Source: CAYONM01 sp964405325 (lineage in GTDB: Bacteria > Planctomycetota > UBA11346). Taken from it: 26,511 bases of DNA. This document shows, in pieces, positions 6,421-14,337 of this stretch. Each line of letters begins with the position of its first letter. Within the stretch, counting starts at the first letter, position 1. The position numbers and the translations under genes are program-made. Where the stretch lies: the NCBI GenBank assembly GCA_964405325.1, contig CAYONM010000026.1:1-26511 (forward strand). Reading direction: 5' to 3'. The notes below the pieces were generated by a model. It searched no databases and was not told the DNA's origin. It saw nothing but the letters and a program-made list of their open reading frames with translations.

Positions 6421-8925
6421 TCAATCGACCGCCAGGGCCAACAGGGCCATATCGTCTTCGCTGTCACCGCCACCGCGGAATTGGCGGACGCTATCCAGGA
6501 CGCGGTCCAGCAAGTGCTCCAGGCCACGGTGGGCGTGGTCTTCCACCACCTGGATCAGACGATCGATGCCGTATTCATCACCTTGTCGATTCATGGTTTC
6601 CGTTACCCCGTCGGTATAGAGCAGGAAAATATCGCCCGAGCGTAGCTGGGTTGTTTCCGGCTCAAGGCTATCCAGGAATACATCGCCTTGTTTCATGCCC
6701 ACCACCATGCCAGGGGGCTTGATTTGCTGTAGTTCCCGAGTGTGGATATTGAAGCACAGGGTCGGGTTGTGGCCGGCTCGGCACCAAGTCAGCTCGCGAT
6801 GCGTCGGATCGAGGATGGCATAGGTCATGGTGATGAAGCGTTTGCCGTCCAGATCGTCAGCCAGGGCATGGTTGACTTCGGCCAGAACCCGGCGCGGATC
6901 TTCGTGCTGCCGGGCATACAGGCTGAACACCTTTTTGGCCATGCTCATGATCAGGGCAGCGCCCATGCCATGGCCGGATACATCACCCAGGGCGAAGCCG
7001 ATACGTGGTTTCTTCAATTCGACGAATTCGTAGAAATCACCGCTGATTTCCGAGGCGGACTCGAAGCGGGTGGAAAACGTGAAGCCAGGTAGCAGTGGGC
7101 AATCGCGTAACAGATTGCGTTGCACATCAGCGGCGTGCAGCACATCCGAGCGGAGGGCCTTGACGCTGTCGCGGCCGCGGTGCATGTCTTTTTCTTCGGC
7201 CAGATCCATCCAGGCGAATTCGCTGGTATTGGGATCGTCGGGATCGCCAGCACCTTGGCCGATGTGGCTTTCGTCCAGGGCGGGAATCTGATCGGCTTCG
7301 TCGGGTTCGGCTTCGTAGCTGTCTGCTGCATGCGACCGCAAGTCGTCCTGCGGCATCAGATCATCCGAGGGAAAGTCTTCCTGCGCCTTGGTCAGCATCT
7401 GCTGCTCGTCTGGCACTGGAATCATGGCATCGCTTTGCATCCAGTTGAGCCCATCGTCCATGTTGTCGCTGTCGAAGGGATTTTCCTCGATGCCGTCAGA
7501 AACCGGTTGCGCCGTCGGAGGTTGCTGCTGGTGGGCTTGCGGCGGCGTCTGTTGAGCCGGTGTCTGCGGTGGAGTTGGCGGCGGCTTGCTTGGTGGGTCG
7601 ATCGGTTTGGCGACTCGTATCTGCCCTTTGGTGACTCGGGCTGCGGCGGCTTCGCCGCTGTCGATCCGAATGTTGGGCCGAAGGTTGGAGCTGCCGCGGT
7701 GCGGGGTTTCGACGCCATCCTTATGACCTGGGCGGACAATACGGGCCGAAGTCAGGTCTTCGGCTGAGGAGCGTCGACGGTAATGGCCCGTGCCCATGGG
7801 CTGGGCAATCCGCACGCCAGTCGACGTGTCGTCGCGCTGCAGAGCGTTGGTGGCGCGAGTGGCGCCGGTGTTGGTGGGATCGATGAATTGCTGCCCGGTC
7901 GGTGGTGGCCCCACTGGGCGGGCTGGTTCCAACGCCGGTTGCGGCGCACTGGGAGTCAGGGTGGGGTTGCCGCCGGTGGGGGTAAAGCCGCCACTGAGCG
8001 GCACCGAGCCACTGGCGGGGGTATGGAAGGGCGAACCGCCGCCGCGAGGCATGGGGACGGCTGGGGTCAGCGACATGGTTTGGACCGGGGTCTGGTCCTG
8101 CTGGATGGGAGTCAGTTGCAGCGCCGGATTGGATGGCAGCCGTCCCCCCAGCCCGAAGGCGGTTTGTTGATTGGTGGTGGCCGCGGCTTGGCGGACCACT
8201 GCCTCCGAGCGGATGCCACGAGGATTATGCGGATAGATGGCACATTGATTCAGTAGATGGTTGGCTAGTACTTGGGTATACGGACCGGGATCTTGGGCCT
8301 GAAAGGGGGGAATGTCCGGCAGGTGCACCAAGCAATAGGGGCAGATCCACATCTGCTGGGCATCGCGGTACTGCCAGATGGCCTGGCCGACCACCCGCAC
8401 GAGGTTGCGTGCCAGAGAGCCGATACGGGAAAAGTTGTCGCGCGTTTGCTGGACGGTTTCAACGGGATGGACGATGCCCTGGCGATAGTAAGGACAGTGC
8501 AGCAGGTGCTCGGCCATGCGTTCGACGGTGTGCGCGTCAAAGCGGCGGTTGATCAGTTGGACGCTATCGATCCGTTGCAGGCTGCAGGGGCTGAACCAGT
8601 AGCCTTCGTGGTCAAAAATCTGCCAGGCTCGATCGTTCCGGGCATGGTGCTCGATGTTATAGTAATGGACCCGATGTTGCAGCTGGGTCAGGCCGTGGCG
8701 GCGGCCATGCCCCTGATTGAAGGCGGTGCACTGTTGGTGGACGTGTTGCTGCATGAAGGAGCGTAGGCCGTGCGGGGTCCGACTGTTCGGGCGGAAGGCG
8801 TTCAGGCAGTAGGGGCAGACCCAGCGTTGATCGACGGTGAAGCACTGCCATACCCGATCGTCGTCGCCCATCATCGATGGCGTCGGCAGGTTTTGAGTGC
8901 GTCCCCCTCGTGGGATCTGTGGCAT
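6421..8925 (-). CDS. SpoIIE-type phosphatase with three N-terminal zinc-ribbon-like repeats
   Basis: The 834-residue protein has three parts. Residues about 24-230 hold three copies of a 45-residue unit. Copies 1 and 3 read W-x-C-P-Y-C, then 20-24 residues, then H-x4-C (C37, C40, H61, C66; C195, C198, H223, C228). Copy 2 (W110) has SPCS in place of CPYC and H140-x3-C144, so it has lost part of the site. Residues about 245-585 are a low-complexity Pro, Gln and acidic linker. Residues about 586-834 are a PPM/SpoIIE phosphatase with GDFYEF (Asp630), GDVSGHG (Asp648), YTDGVTE (Asp772) and DDMALL, all acidic metal ligands present. RsbU/SpoIIE enzymes normally dephosphorylate anti-anti-sigma factors in partner-switching; no such STAS protein is in this window. 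A GAGGAAG site precedes ATG 8925. The N-terminal unit matches no domain I know. Confidence 0.88.
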   Translation of the reverse strand: MPQIPRGGRTQNLPTPSMMGDDDRVWQCFTVDQRWVCPYCLNAFRPNSRTPHGLRSFMQQHVHQQCTAFNQGHGRRHGLTQLQHRVHYYNIEHHARNDRAWQIFDHEGYWFSPCSLQRIDSVQLINRRFDAHTVERMAEHLLHCPYYRQGIVHPVETVQQTRDNFSRIGSLARNLVRVVGQAIWQYRDAQQMWICPYCLVHLPDIPPFQAQDPGPYTQVLANHLLNQCAIYPHNPRGIRSEAVVRQAAATTNQQTAFGLGGRLPSNPALQLTPIQQDQTPVQTMSLTPAVPMPRGGGSPFHTPASGSVPLSGGFTPTGGNPTLTPSAPQPALEPARPVGPPPTGQQFIDPTNTGATRATNALQRDDTSTGVRIAQPMGTGHYRRRSSAEDLTSARIVRPGHKDGVETPHRGSSNLRPNIRIDSGEAAAARVTKGQIRVAKPIDPPSKPPPTPPQTPAQQTPPQAHQQQPPTAQPVSDGIEENPFDSDNMDDGLNWMQSDAMIPVPDEQQMLTKAQEDFPSDDLMPQDDLRSHAADSYEAEPDEADQIPALDESHIGQGAGDPDDPNTSEFAWMDLAEEKDMHRGRDSVKALRSDVLHAADVQRNLLRDCPLLPGFTFSTRFESASEISGDFYEFVELKKPRIGFALGDVSGHGMGAALIMSMAKKVFSLYARQHEDPRRVLAEVNHALADDLDGKRFITMTYAILDPTHRELTWCRAGHNPTLCFNIHTRELQQIKPPGMVVGMKQGDVFLDSLEPETTQLRSGDIFLLYTDGVTETMNRQGDEYGIDRLIQVVEDHAHRGLEHLLDRVLDSVRQFRGGGDSEDDMALLALAVD

Positions 8926-9057
8926 AGCCGTTGATCTTCCTCTCTCCAGTGCCTGACTGTATCCAGCCAGTAATATCGTTCCGGCTATGTTTCCCCTTGG
9001 GACTAGCAGGACAAGTTATTTGAGCCTCCTTCAGCGGGGCTTTGCTCCCTCGTGCCG

Positions 9058-9096
9058 CCGCCGAAAAGTGCTTGCTGGGCCAGCTGTTTTCGGCGG
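9058..9096 (-). terminator. perfect 10-bp palindrome between the AI-2E permease and SpoIIE phosphatase genes
   Basis: CCGCCGAAAA and TTTTCGGCGG form a perfect ten-pair stem. Inside it is a second small stem, GCTG/CAGC, so RNA from either strand can fold with a U-run at the base of the inner hairpin. Lying about 70 bases beyond the permease stop, it probably ends transcription of the metallophosphoesterase-permease pair before the phosphatase operon. Confidence 0.55.
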
Positions 9097-9165
9097 TGTT
9101 TCTGATGGATGAGCAGATCACTCTCTATTAGAATAGGGGGCCAGGCCATGTCGACCGTCGATATC

Positions 9166-10377
9166 TCACACCTCCTCATCATCGCTGCCGATCTGATAGA
9201 CCGGAAGCCCGTGTCTGCCCAGCAGGGCTGCAATGGAGACCGCTGCCGGGCCGATGATCAGTCCCAGGGCGCCAAAAGCCAGGACGCCACCCACCAGGCC
9301 AAGGAACAGGCCGAAATTCAGCCAGGCCTCGTTGACCATACCTTTGTTGCGTTGGTAGGTGTGGCGTAAGTAGTCGAAGCCGTGGTTCATCAGCAGACTG
9401 GCCAGGCCGATGTACAGAGCGGTGCCGTAGGCGCCCTGGGACCAGGCGGTGATCGCCAATGGCAGCCAGACCATGGTCAGACCGACCATGGGCAGCAGGC
9501 TCAAGACGGCCGCCGCCATGCTGATGAGGATGGGGGGGACCAATAGAATAGTGGCAACGGGGGCCTCGCCGAGGCCTGCCGATAAACGGGCGGTCCAGAC
9601 AATCAAGCCCAACAGCGCCCCCTTGACGATGGCGGTTCCGATGCCGCTGATCAGGATGTATTCGCTGATCAGGGCATGTCGCCTGATCATCTTGTCCTGC
9701 TGTTGTTGGCTCATGGGCGAGAGTTGCAGCAGGTTTTGCATCAACTGCGGGCCGTGCGCATAGAAGAAGCTGAGCGAGATCAGCGCGAAGACGATTTCAG
9801 CGATGCGGCTGGAGCCCTTGAACAGGAACTGCAGCACGGTGGGACCCAGCTTATTGGACGCTGCGATGGTCTCACGGAGATTCTGCACCAGATCGGCGGC
9901 GTTGATTTGCAGGGCGGGGTAGGCTTTGGCAAATTCATCAATCTTGTCGGTCAGTTTGCTGAAGAACACGCCGAGTCGTTCCTGGTCTTGAAAGACGACC
10001 CCCAGCACGAAGTCCAGGCCCTCGGTCAGGTTGTTGATCACTGTCAGTATCAGCAGCAGCACCGGTGAGAGCAGCAGCAGCACGAGAAGAATGGTGGTCA
10101 GCACCGCCGTGGTCTGGCGCCGGAGCGGTGCTGACCAGCGGGGCACTAGGGCGTCCACGCCCTTGCTCAGCGGTTGATAGAGCACCGGGTGGGTCAGAGC
10201 GGCGGTAGCGCCGGCCAGCAGCAGGGGGACCTGCAGCGGCCAGATCACCTGGGCCACCAGCCACAACCCGGCGAGAATCAGGCCGAGCAGCAGGATGTGT
10301 GGCAACCAGGCGCGAATGGTATCGCGCACCCGATCGGTCTGACGAACGGTCTTGTTATCAGGCGGCAGGATGGACAT
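9166..10377 (-). CDS. AI-2E family transporter (PF01594-type membrane protein)
   Basis: The 403-residue protein has the layout of the family. Two hydrophobic helices (about 29-46 and 51-65) are followed by a helical pair near residues 90-115 and a soluble stretch (about 125-195). A C-terminal block of helices has the conserved FGALGLIIGPAAVS run near the end. Family members are linked to export of autoinducer-2, to sodium/proton exchange or to unknown substrates, so the substrate should not be taken from the name. ATG 10377 lies five bases after the stop of the metallophosphoesterase, indicating co-transcription. A terminator-like palindrome follows. Confidence 0.88.
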   Translation of the reverse strand: MSILPPDNKTVRQTDRVRDTIRAWLPHILLLGLILAGLWLVAQVIWPLQVPLLLAGATAALTHPVLYQPLSKGVDALVPRWSAPLRRQTTAVLTTILLVLLLLSPVLLLILTVINNLTEGLDFVLGVVFQDQERLGVFFSKLTDKIDEFAKAYPALQINAADLVQNLRETIAASNKLGPTVLQFLFKGSSRIAEIVFALISLSFFYAHGPQLMQNLLQLSPMSQQQQDKMIRRHALISEYILISGIGTAIVKGALLGLIVWTARLSAGLGEAPVATILLVPPILISMAAAVLSLLPMVGLTMVWLPLAITAWSQGAYGTALYIGLASLLMNHGFDYLRHTYQRNKGMVNEAWLNFGLFLGLVGGVLAFGALGLIIGPAAVSIAALLGRHGLPVYQIGSDDEEV

Positions 10378-10382
10378 GCCAG

Positions 10383-11159
10383 CTAGCGTCCGTGGCGCAG
10401 GCGCTCCGCCAAGGAGTTGTCCAGCATCGAATTGTCTTGGATATCGGTGATGGTCTGCTCGATATCGTATTCGATTCGCCGGAAGTAGACGCGCGGGCTT
10501 TCGATGTCGTCATTGTCGATCACGCAGTAGCAGGCGCGGATGTCACCGTCGCGCGGTTGGCCCACCGATCCGACGTTGATCAGTGCCTTCTCATCGTCAT
10601 CGATGAAGTAGGTGCTGCCCCATAGCTTGTCCGGGGGGGTGTAGGTGCCGTCTTCCAGAAACACGCCGGGAACATGGGTATGGCCAACGAAGCAGAGATG
10701 CTCGATCATGCCGAAGATCGAGTTCATCTTTTCGGTGTTTTGGCTCTCGCGCGGCAGCACGTATTCCTTGGTCGGATCCCGCGGGCTGGCATGGACAAAG
10801 TAGAAACTGCCCGAACGGGCTTGGGTCTTCAGCGTCTCAAACAGCTGCCAGCGACGTTGCTGGGTTTCGGCATCGCCATCGGTCTGGATGAAGTGCCGGG
10901 TCCAGTCGATGGCCCGACGAGCGCGCGGATTGAAGCTGGCTGCTTCATTGGCGTCCAGCAGGGCCTCCTCGTGGTTGCCCTTCAGGCAGGCGGAGCAGTT
11001 CTGCTGGACCATGTCGATACAGCGACCGGGATGGGGGCCGTAGCCGATCACATCACCGAGGCACAGGATGTTCTCGAAGCCCTGATCCCGGATGTCAGTC
11101 AAAACCGCTTCCAGGGCCGGGATGTTGCTGTGGATGTCGCTGATCAGGGCAAGGCGCAT
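10383..11159 (-). CDS. calcineurin-like metallophosphoesterase
   Basis: All five metal-binding blocks of the superfamily are present: SDIHSN (Asp8, His10), GDVIGYGP (Asp36), GNHEE (Asn62, His63), FVHASP and GHTHVPG. The 258-residue length and the GYGP sequence after block II fit the YfcE/PrpE-like cytoplasmic group, which contains phosphodiesterases and some protein phosphatases. The substrate cannot be told from the sequence. The frame is open for another 94 codons, but ATG 11159 begins exactly at the first metal block (MRLALISDIHSN), so it was chosen. The upstream region is divergent from an NSS transporter and holds a TTGACG hexamer (11240-11235, minus strand) with no good -10. The gene is paired with the AI-2E permease. 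Confidence 0.92.
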   Translation of the reverse strand: MRLALISDIHSNIPALEAVLTDIRDQGFENILCLGDVIGYGPHPGRCIDMVQQNCSACLKGNHEEALLDANEAASFNPRARRAIDWTRHFIQTDGDAETQQRRWQLFETLKTQARSGSFYFVHASPRDPTKEYVLPRESQNTEKMNSIFGMIEHLCFVGHTHVPGVFLEDGTYTPPDKLWGSTYFIDDDEKALINVGSVGQPRDGDIRACYCVIDNDDIESPRVYFRRIEYDIEQTITDIQDNSMLDNSLAERLRHGR

Positions 11160-11264
11160 GGGCTCATTGGGGGGTGTATTGTGGCACATAAGACACAAAC
11201 GTGACGAGCTCATAGTCCACCACACACTGCCGAGCGTCAAGGCCGTATAGCTCTGAGGATCGTA

Positions 11265-11295
11265 ACGCAAGCGCGGTGCTGTGCGTGGCTTGCGT
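11265..11295. promoter_or_regulatory. inverted repeat in the divergent metallophosphoesterase / NSS transporter region
   Basis: ACGCAAGC (11265-11272) and GCTTGCGT (11288-11295) are perfect 8-bp arms 15 bases apart, in the 267-base region between the two divergent start codons. Centre-to-centre spacing of about two helical turns would suit a dimeric regulator acting on either gene. It could equally be an RNA hairpin. Confidence 0.35.
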
Positions 11296-11426
11296 ATGAG
11301 CGTGTTGGTAGCGTGGGCCTTGTTGCGCGGCACAGCCGGCGCCGTATTCGCTGGCTCGCGCATTGCCCCCCAGGCATCGGCCTTTACAAGCCCGGGTCTG
11401 CAGCTGTCCCAGAAAAGGCGGTGGAT

Positions 11427-13283
11427 ATGAGTGGTGGACAACGTGAGAACTGGAGCGGCCGGCTAGGAGTGATCCTGGCGGTGACCGGCAGTGCGGTCGG
11501 CCTGGGGAATTTCCTCCGCTTCCCCGGCGTTGCTGCCACCAATGGCGGCGGTGCTTTCATGATCCCGTATGTCATCGCCTTTCTGGTGGTGGGTTTGCCC
11601 ATCGCTTGGGTGGAGTGGGCCATGGGCCGTTATGCGGGGCGGCAGGGCTTTGCTTCGGCCCCGGGCATCTTCCGGGCCATTGCCGGTCGTCGGCCGGGAA
11701 CCGCCTATGTGGGGGTCCTGGCTCTGATCATTCCGGTGCTCATCTACATGTACTACGTTTCGGTAGAGGCCTGGTGCCTCGGGTACGCCTGGTCCTATTG
11801 GACTGGGGGCATGGCGGAGGTGGTTGGCCAAGCCCAGGCCAAGGCGGTCGCCGTCGGAACCGATCCACAGGTGGCGGGTGTCGGTGCCGCGAATAGTTTT
11901 TTGCTGCAGTTTGCCGGCGTCGTGCCGGAAGCGGGGGCCGACAGCGGCAACTTGCGCATCTGGCGGCAATTTGCCAGTGGCGCACTGCCCTTTCTGCTGG
12001 TCTGCTTCGTGATCAATTTCGTGCTCATCTATCGCGGTATCAACAAGGGTATCGAATGGTTCTGTCGTTGGGCCATGCCGGCCTTGGTCTTTTGTGCGCT
12101 GATCATTCTGGTCCGGGTTCTGACCCTGGGCGACCCCGCCGGAGTCGAGCCGCATACGGTCTACCACATGAGCGAACAGGCGAGTGACGGCGCGGTGCGC
12201 GAAATGCGGGCCGAGACCAATGCCGAGGGGGTCACCAGCTGGGAGCCGACCGGACGTTGGGCGGTGGCCCAGACGGTGGATGCCAACATCTCCAACGGTC
12301 TTGGCTTCATGTGGAATCCCGCCGGGCATCGTTCCGTGTCGATCGAGACTGCTGCTGGCGAACCGGGCAAAGTGGTCGCCGAAGTCGGTTTCTGGGAGGC
12401 GCTGAAAGACCCGCAAACCTGGCTGGCGGCCGCCGGTCAGATCTTCTTTTCCCTGTCGGTGGGCCTGGGGGTGATCATCACCTACGCCTCCTACACCAAG
12501 CCGGATGACGATATTGCGCTGAGTTCCATCACCGCGGCCTCGGGTAATGGGTTTTTCGAGGTGGCCCTGGGGGGTATGATCGTTATTCCGGCGGCCTTTA
12601 TCTTCATGGGGCCGCAGTCGATCGTGTCGGCGGGGGAAAAGGCGAGTTCCTTGAGCCTGGGGTTCTTTGCTTTGCCGGGCGTGTTCGAGAACATGTGGGG
12701 CGGCCATTTCTTTGGCGGCTTGTTCTTCTTCTTGCTATTCCTGGCGGCGGTGACTTCGTCCTTGTCGATGTTGCAGCCGGCGATTGCCTTTCTGGAGGAG
12801 GGCCTGGGTATCGGACGGAAGGCCTCAGTCAGCATTCTCGGTCTGATCACTGGCTTGGGTGCCGCCTTCGTCGCCCTGGTCAGCGGCGATTTGATCGTGT
12901 TGGATCACCTGGATTTCTGGACTGCCAATCTCTGCATCTTCGTTCTGGCAACTGTTGAGGTGATCCTCTTCGCCTGGGTATTGGGGCTGGACAAGGGTCT
13001 CAAGGAATTGGCTATCGGGGCCGAGATCCGGCTGCCACGATTTCTGCCCATCTTGTTGAAATACATCACCCCCAGTTTCCTGATTGTCGTGTTCGGGGCA
13101 TGGCTGTGGGACCAGATCGTCAATGGCACCTATTTCAAGGCTATTGCCGACAATACCCTGGTGCAGGTGACCGTTGCCTTCATTGCCCTGAATGCCCTGT
13201 TCTTTGCTTTGTTGGTTGCTGAGGCGGTGCATCGTTGGCATCGGCAGGAGCAGCCGGCCCAGCAGCAGGAGGCCAGCGCATGA
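11427..13283 (+). CDS. NSS (SNF) family sodium-dependent amino acid transporter, large subunit
   Basis: The 618-residue protein has the sodium-binding, unwound first helix of the neurotransmitter:sodium symporter fold (AVGLGNFLRFP, then NGGGAFMIPY). About a dozen membrane segments follow, including the family's GQIFFSLSVGLGVIITYASY helix. NSS proteins in bacteria import amino acids with Na+. Between helices 5 and 6 it has a longer hydrophilic stretch (about residues 245-320) than compact members such as LeuT. The frame is open 38 codons further upstream, but ATG 11427 follows an AAGGCGGTGG site and starts the typical short cytoplasmic tail. Its stop overlaps the next small gene as ATGA. That partner points to the MetP/MetS-like two-component group that carries methionine or alanine; the substrate is inferred only. 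Confidence 0.93.
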   Translation: MSGGQRENWSGRLGVILAVTGSAVGLGNFLRFPGVAATNGGGAFMIPYVIAFLVVGLPIAWVEWAMGRYAGRQGFASAPGIFRAIAGRRPGTAYVGVLALIIPVLIYMYYVSVEAWCLGYAWSYWTGGMAEVVGQAQAKAVAVGTDPQVAGVGAANSFLLQFAGVVPEAGADSGNLRIWRQFASGALPFLLVCFVINFVLIYRGINKGIEWFCRWAMPALVFCALIILVRVLTLGDPAGVEPHTVYHMSEQASDGAVREMRAETNAEGVTSWEPTGRWAVAQTVDANISNGLGFMWNPAGHRSVSIETAAGEPGKVVAEVGFWEALKDPQTWLAAAGQIFFSLSVGLGVIITYASYTKPDDDIALSSITAASGNGFFEVALGGMIVIPAAFIFMGPQSIVSAGEKASSLSLGFFALPGVFENMWGGHFFGGLFFFLLFLAAVTSSLSMLQPAIAFLEEGLGIGRKASVSILGLITGLGAAFVALVSGDLIVLDHLDFWTANLCIFVLATVEVILFAWVLGLDKGLKELAIGAEIRLPRFLPILLKYITPSFLIVVFGAWLWDQIVNGTYFKAIADNTLVQVTVAFIALNALFFALLVAEAVHRWHRQEQPAQQQEASA

Positions 13284-13429
13284 CCCCCCTTGGTTGGTTG
13301 ATCATGGCCGTGAGTGTCGGTGGCGTGACTACTTTGTTCGGCTGGTGCATCTATCGCGTGGTCGCGACGCCCGGTTCTACCGACCACCTGCACGGCTTCG
13401 AGGTCGAAACGCCAGATCACGATACCTGA
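13280..13429 (+). CDS. small subunit of the NSS transporter (MetS-like)
   Basis: This 49-residue protein consists of one membrane helix (about residues 5-27, GWLIMAVSVGGVTTLFGWCIYR) followed by a short polar tail. It overlaps the symporter gene by four bases (ATGA), so the two are translationally coupled. In Corynebacterium the small protein MetS is required for transport by the NSS protein MetP, and similar one-helix proteins accompany many bacterial NSS genes. The Phe-Gly-Trp-Cys-x-Tyr-Arg pattern at the helix end fits these. Size, position and topology support the call, though the sequence is too short for certainty. Confidence 0.8.
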   Translation: MTPLGWLIMAVSVGGVTTLFGWCIYRVVATPGSTDHLHGFEVETPDHDT

Positions 13430-13434
13430 GCCTA

Positions 13435-13456
13435 TCCCCGGTCCAGATACCGGGGA
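13435..13456 (+). terminator. hairpin after the NSS small-subunit gene
   Basis: TCCCCGGT and ACCGGGGA form a perfect eight-pair stem with a six-base loop, starting five bases after the stop codon. The following AGACTTTACT is only weakly U-rich. A second small hairpin (ATCCG-CTTG-CGGAT, about 13482-13495) lies closer to clpP. The first is the likely end of the transporter transcript. Confidence 0.5.
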
Positions 13457-13532
13457 AGACTTTACTCGCCCGTATTTCCCGATCCGCTTGCGGATTCACC
13501 AGCCGGTCCGGCCGGCCTCCCAGGAGATGTCC

Positions 13533-14120
13533 ATGGCTTGTTCCTCCGCTCCCAAGGTCTTGATTGAAGACGCTAAAGAAACCAAAGCCGTCGATCTCGG
13601 CAGTTGTCTGTTACAACAACGCAAGGTCTACCTCGGCGAGGAGGTGGACAGCGACTCCAGCAACGCCGTGGTCCAGCAGCTGCTCTATTTGGAGCACCAG
13701 GATGCCAAGGCGCCCATCACTCTGTATCTCAACACACCTGGCGGCAGCATCGTCGACGGCATGGCGGTGTACGACCTAATGCAGCAAGTCAGCTGCCCGG
13801 TGCACGTGGTGGTGGTCGGCATGGCGGCCAGCATGGGTTCGGTGCTGCTCTCCGGCGGTGAAAAGGGGCATCGTTATATCCTGCCGCACGGCGAGGTGCT
13901 GCTGCATCAGCCCCTGGGTGGTGCTCGCGGCCCGGCTACCGATATCAAGATCAGCGCTCAGCGCATTATCAAGACCAAGGAAATGCTGCTGCGGCTGCTG
14001 GCCGACAATTGTGGTCAGACCTACGAGCGTCTGGTCGAGGACTGTGACCGTGACTACTGGCTTGATGCCGATGCCGCCGTCGAATACGGCATTTGCGATC
14101 AGGTGCTGAATCCGTCCTGA
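13533..14120 (+). CDS. clpP: ATP-dependent Clp protease proteolytic subunit
   Basis: The 195-residue serine peptidase of the ClpP family has its catalytic triad intact: Ser100 in GMAASMGS, His125 in VLLHQP, and Asp174 in CDRDYWL. The oligomerisation and substrate-channel motif NTPGGSIVDGMAVYD is also present. ClpP assembles into a 14-subunit chamber fed by ClpX or ClpA/C. Several positions differ from the housekeeping enzyme (for example GGEKGHRYILPHGEVLLHQPL instead of AGAKGKRFALPN), so it may be a second, divergent paralogue. No tig or clpX lies next to it. ATG 13533 was chosen because AGGAG lies six bases upstream; an in-frame ATG two codons earlier is too close to that site. Confidence 0.93.
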   Translation: MACSSAPKVLIEDAKETKAVDLGSCLLQQRKVYLGEEVDSDSSNAVVQQLLYLEHQDAKAPITLYLNTPGGSIVDGMAVYDLMQQVSCPVHVVVVGMAASMGSVLLSGGEKGHRYILPHGEVLLHQPLGGARGPATDIKISAQRIIKTKEMLLRLLADNCGQTYERLVEDCDRDYWLDADAAVEYGICDQVLNPS

Positions 14121-14248
14121 TTATCATCACTTGCATCTGATAGACCGTGGGGCGACCTAGCGTTTCGCGTTGGTAGAGGTTGCGGTAAGTGGACAACAAA
14201 CGCGGAATGCGACGCCGTGCGTTGCATGCTGGCCATCAGGCCTGTCTT

Positions 14249-14280
14249 CAGCAATGTGAGGCATTCCTTTCCCATTGCTG
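14249..14280 (+). other. inverted repeat in the trpD leader
   Basis: CAGCAATG (14249-14256) and CATTGCTG (14273-14280) are perfect 8-bp arms with a 16-base loop. A second weaker stem (GTTTGC / GCAAAAC) follows directly. They end about 57 bases before the trpD start. No Trp-rich leader peptide is visible, so classic attenuation is not supported. Confidence 0.3.
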
Positions 14281-14337
14281 GTTTGCCGAAGCAAAACTGG
14301 GGACCGGACAGGTCACAAGATGAAAAGGACAAGGCAG

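Noticed and set aside
5596..6645. A 349-codon plus-strand open frame
   Set aside because: It is antisense to the PP2C gene and the end of the SpoIIE gene, whose catalytic motifs are clear; long antisense frames are expected at high GC.
11463..12707. A 414-codon minus-strand open frame inside the NSS transporter
   Set aside because: Its translation is rich in His, Arg, Gly and Pro with no motif, while the plus strand encodes a clear symporter.
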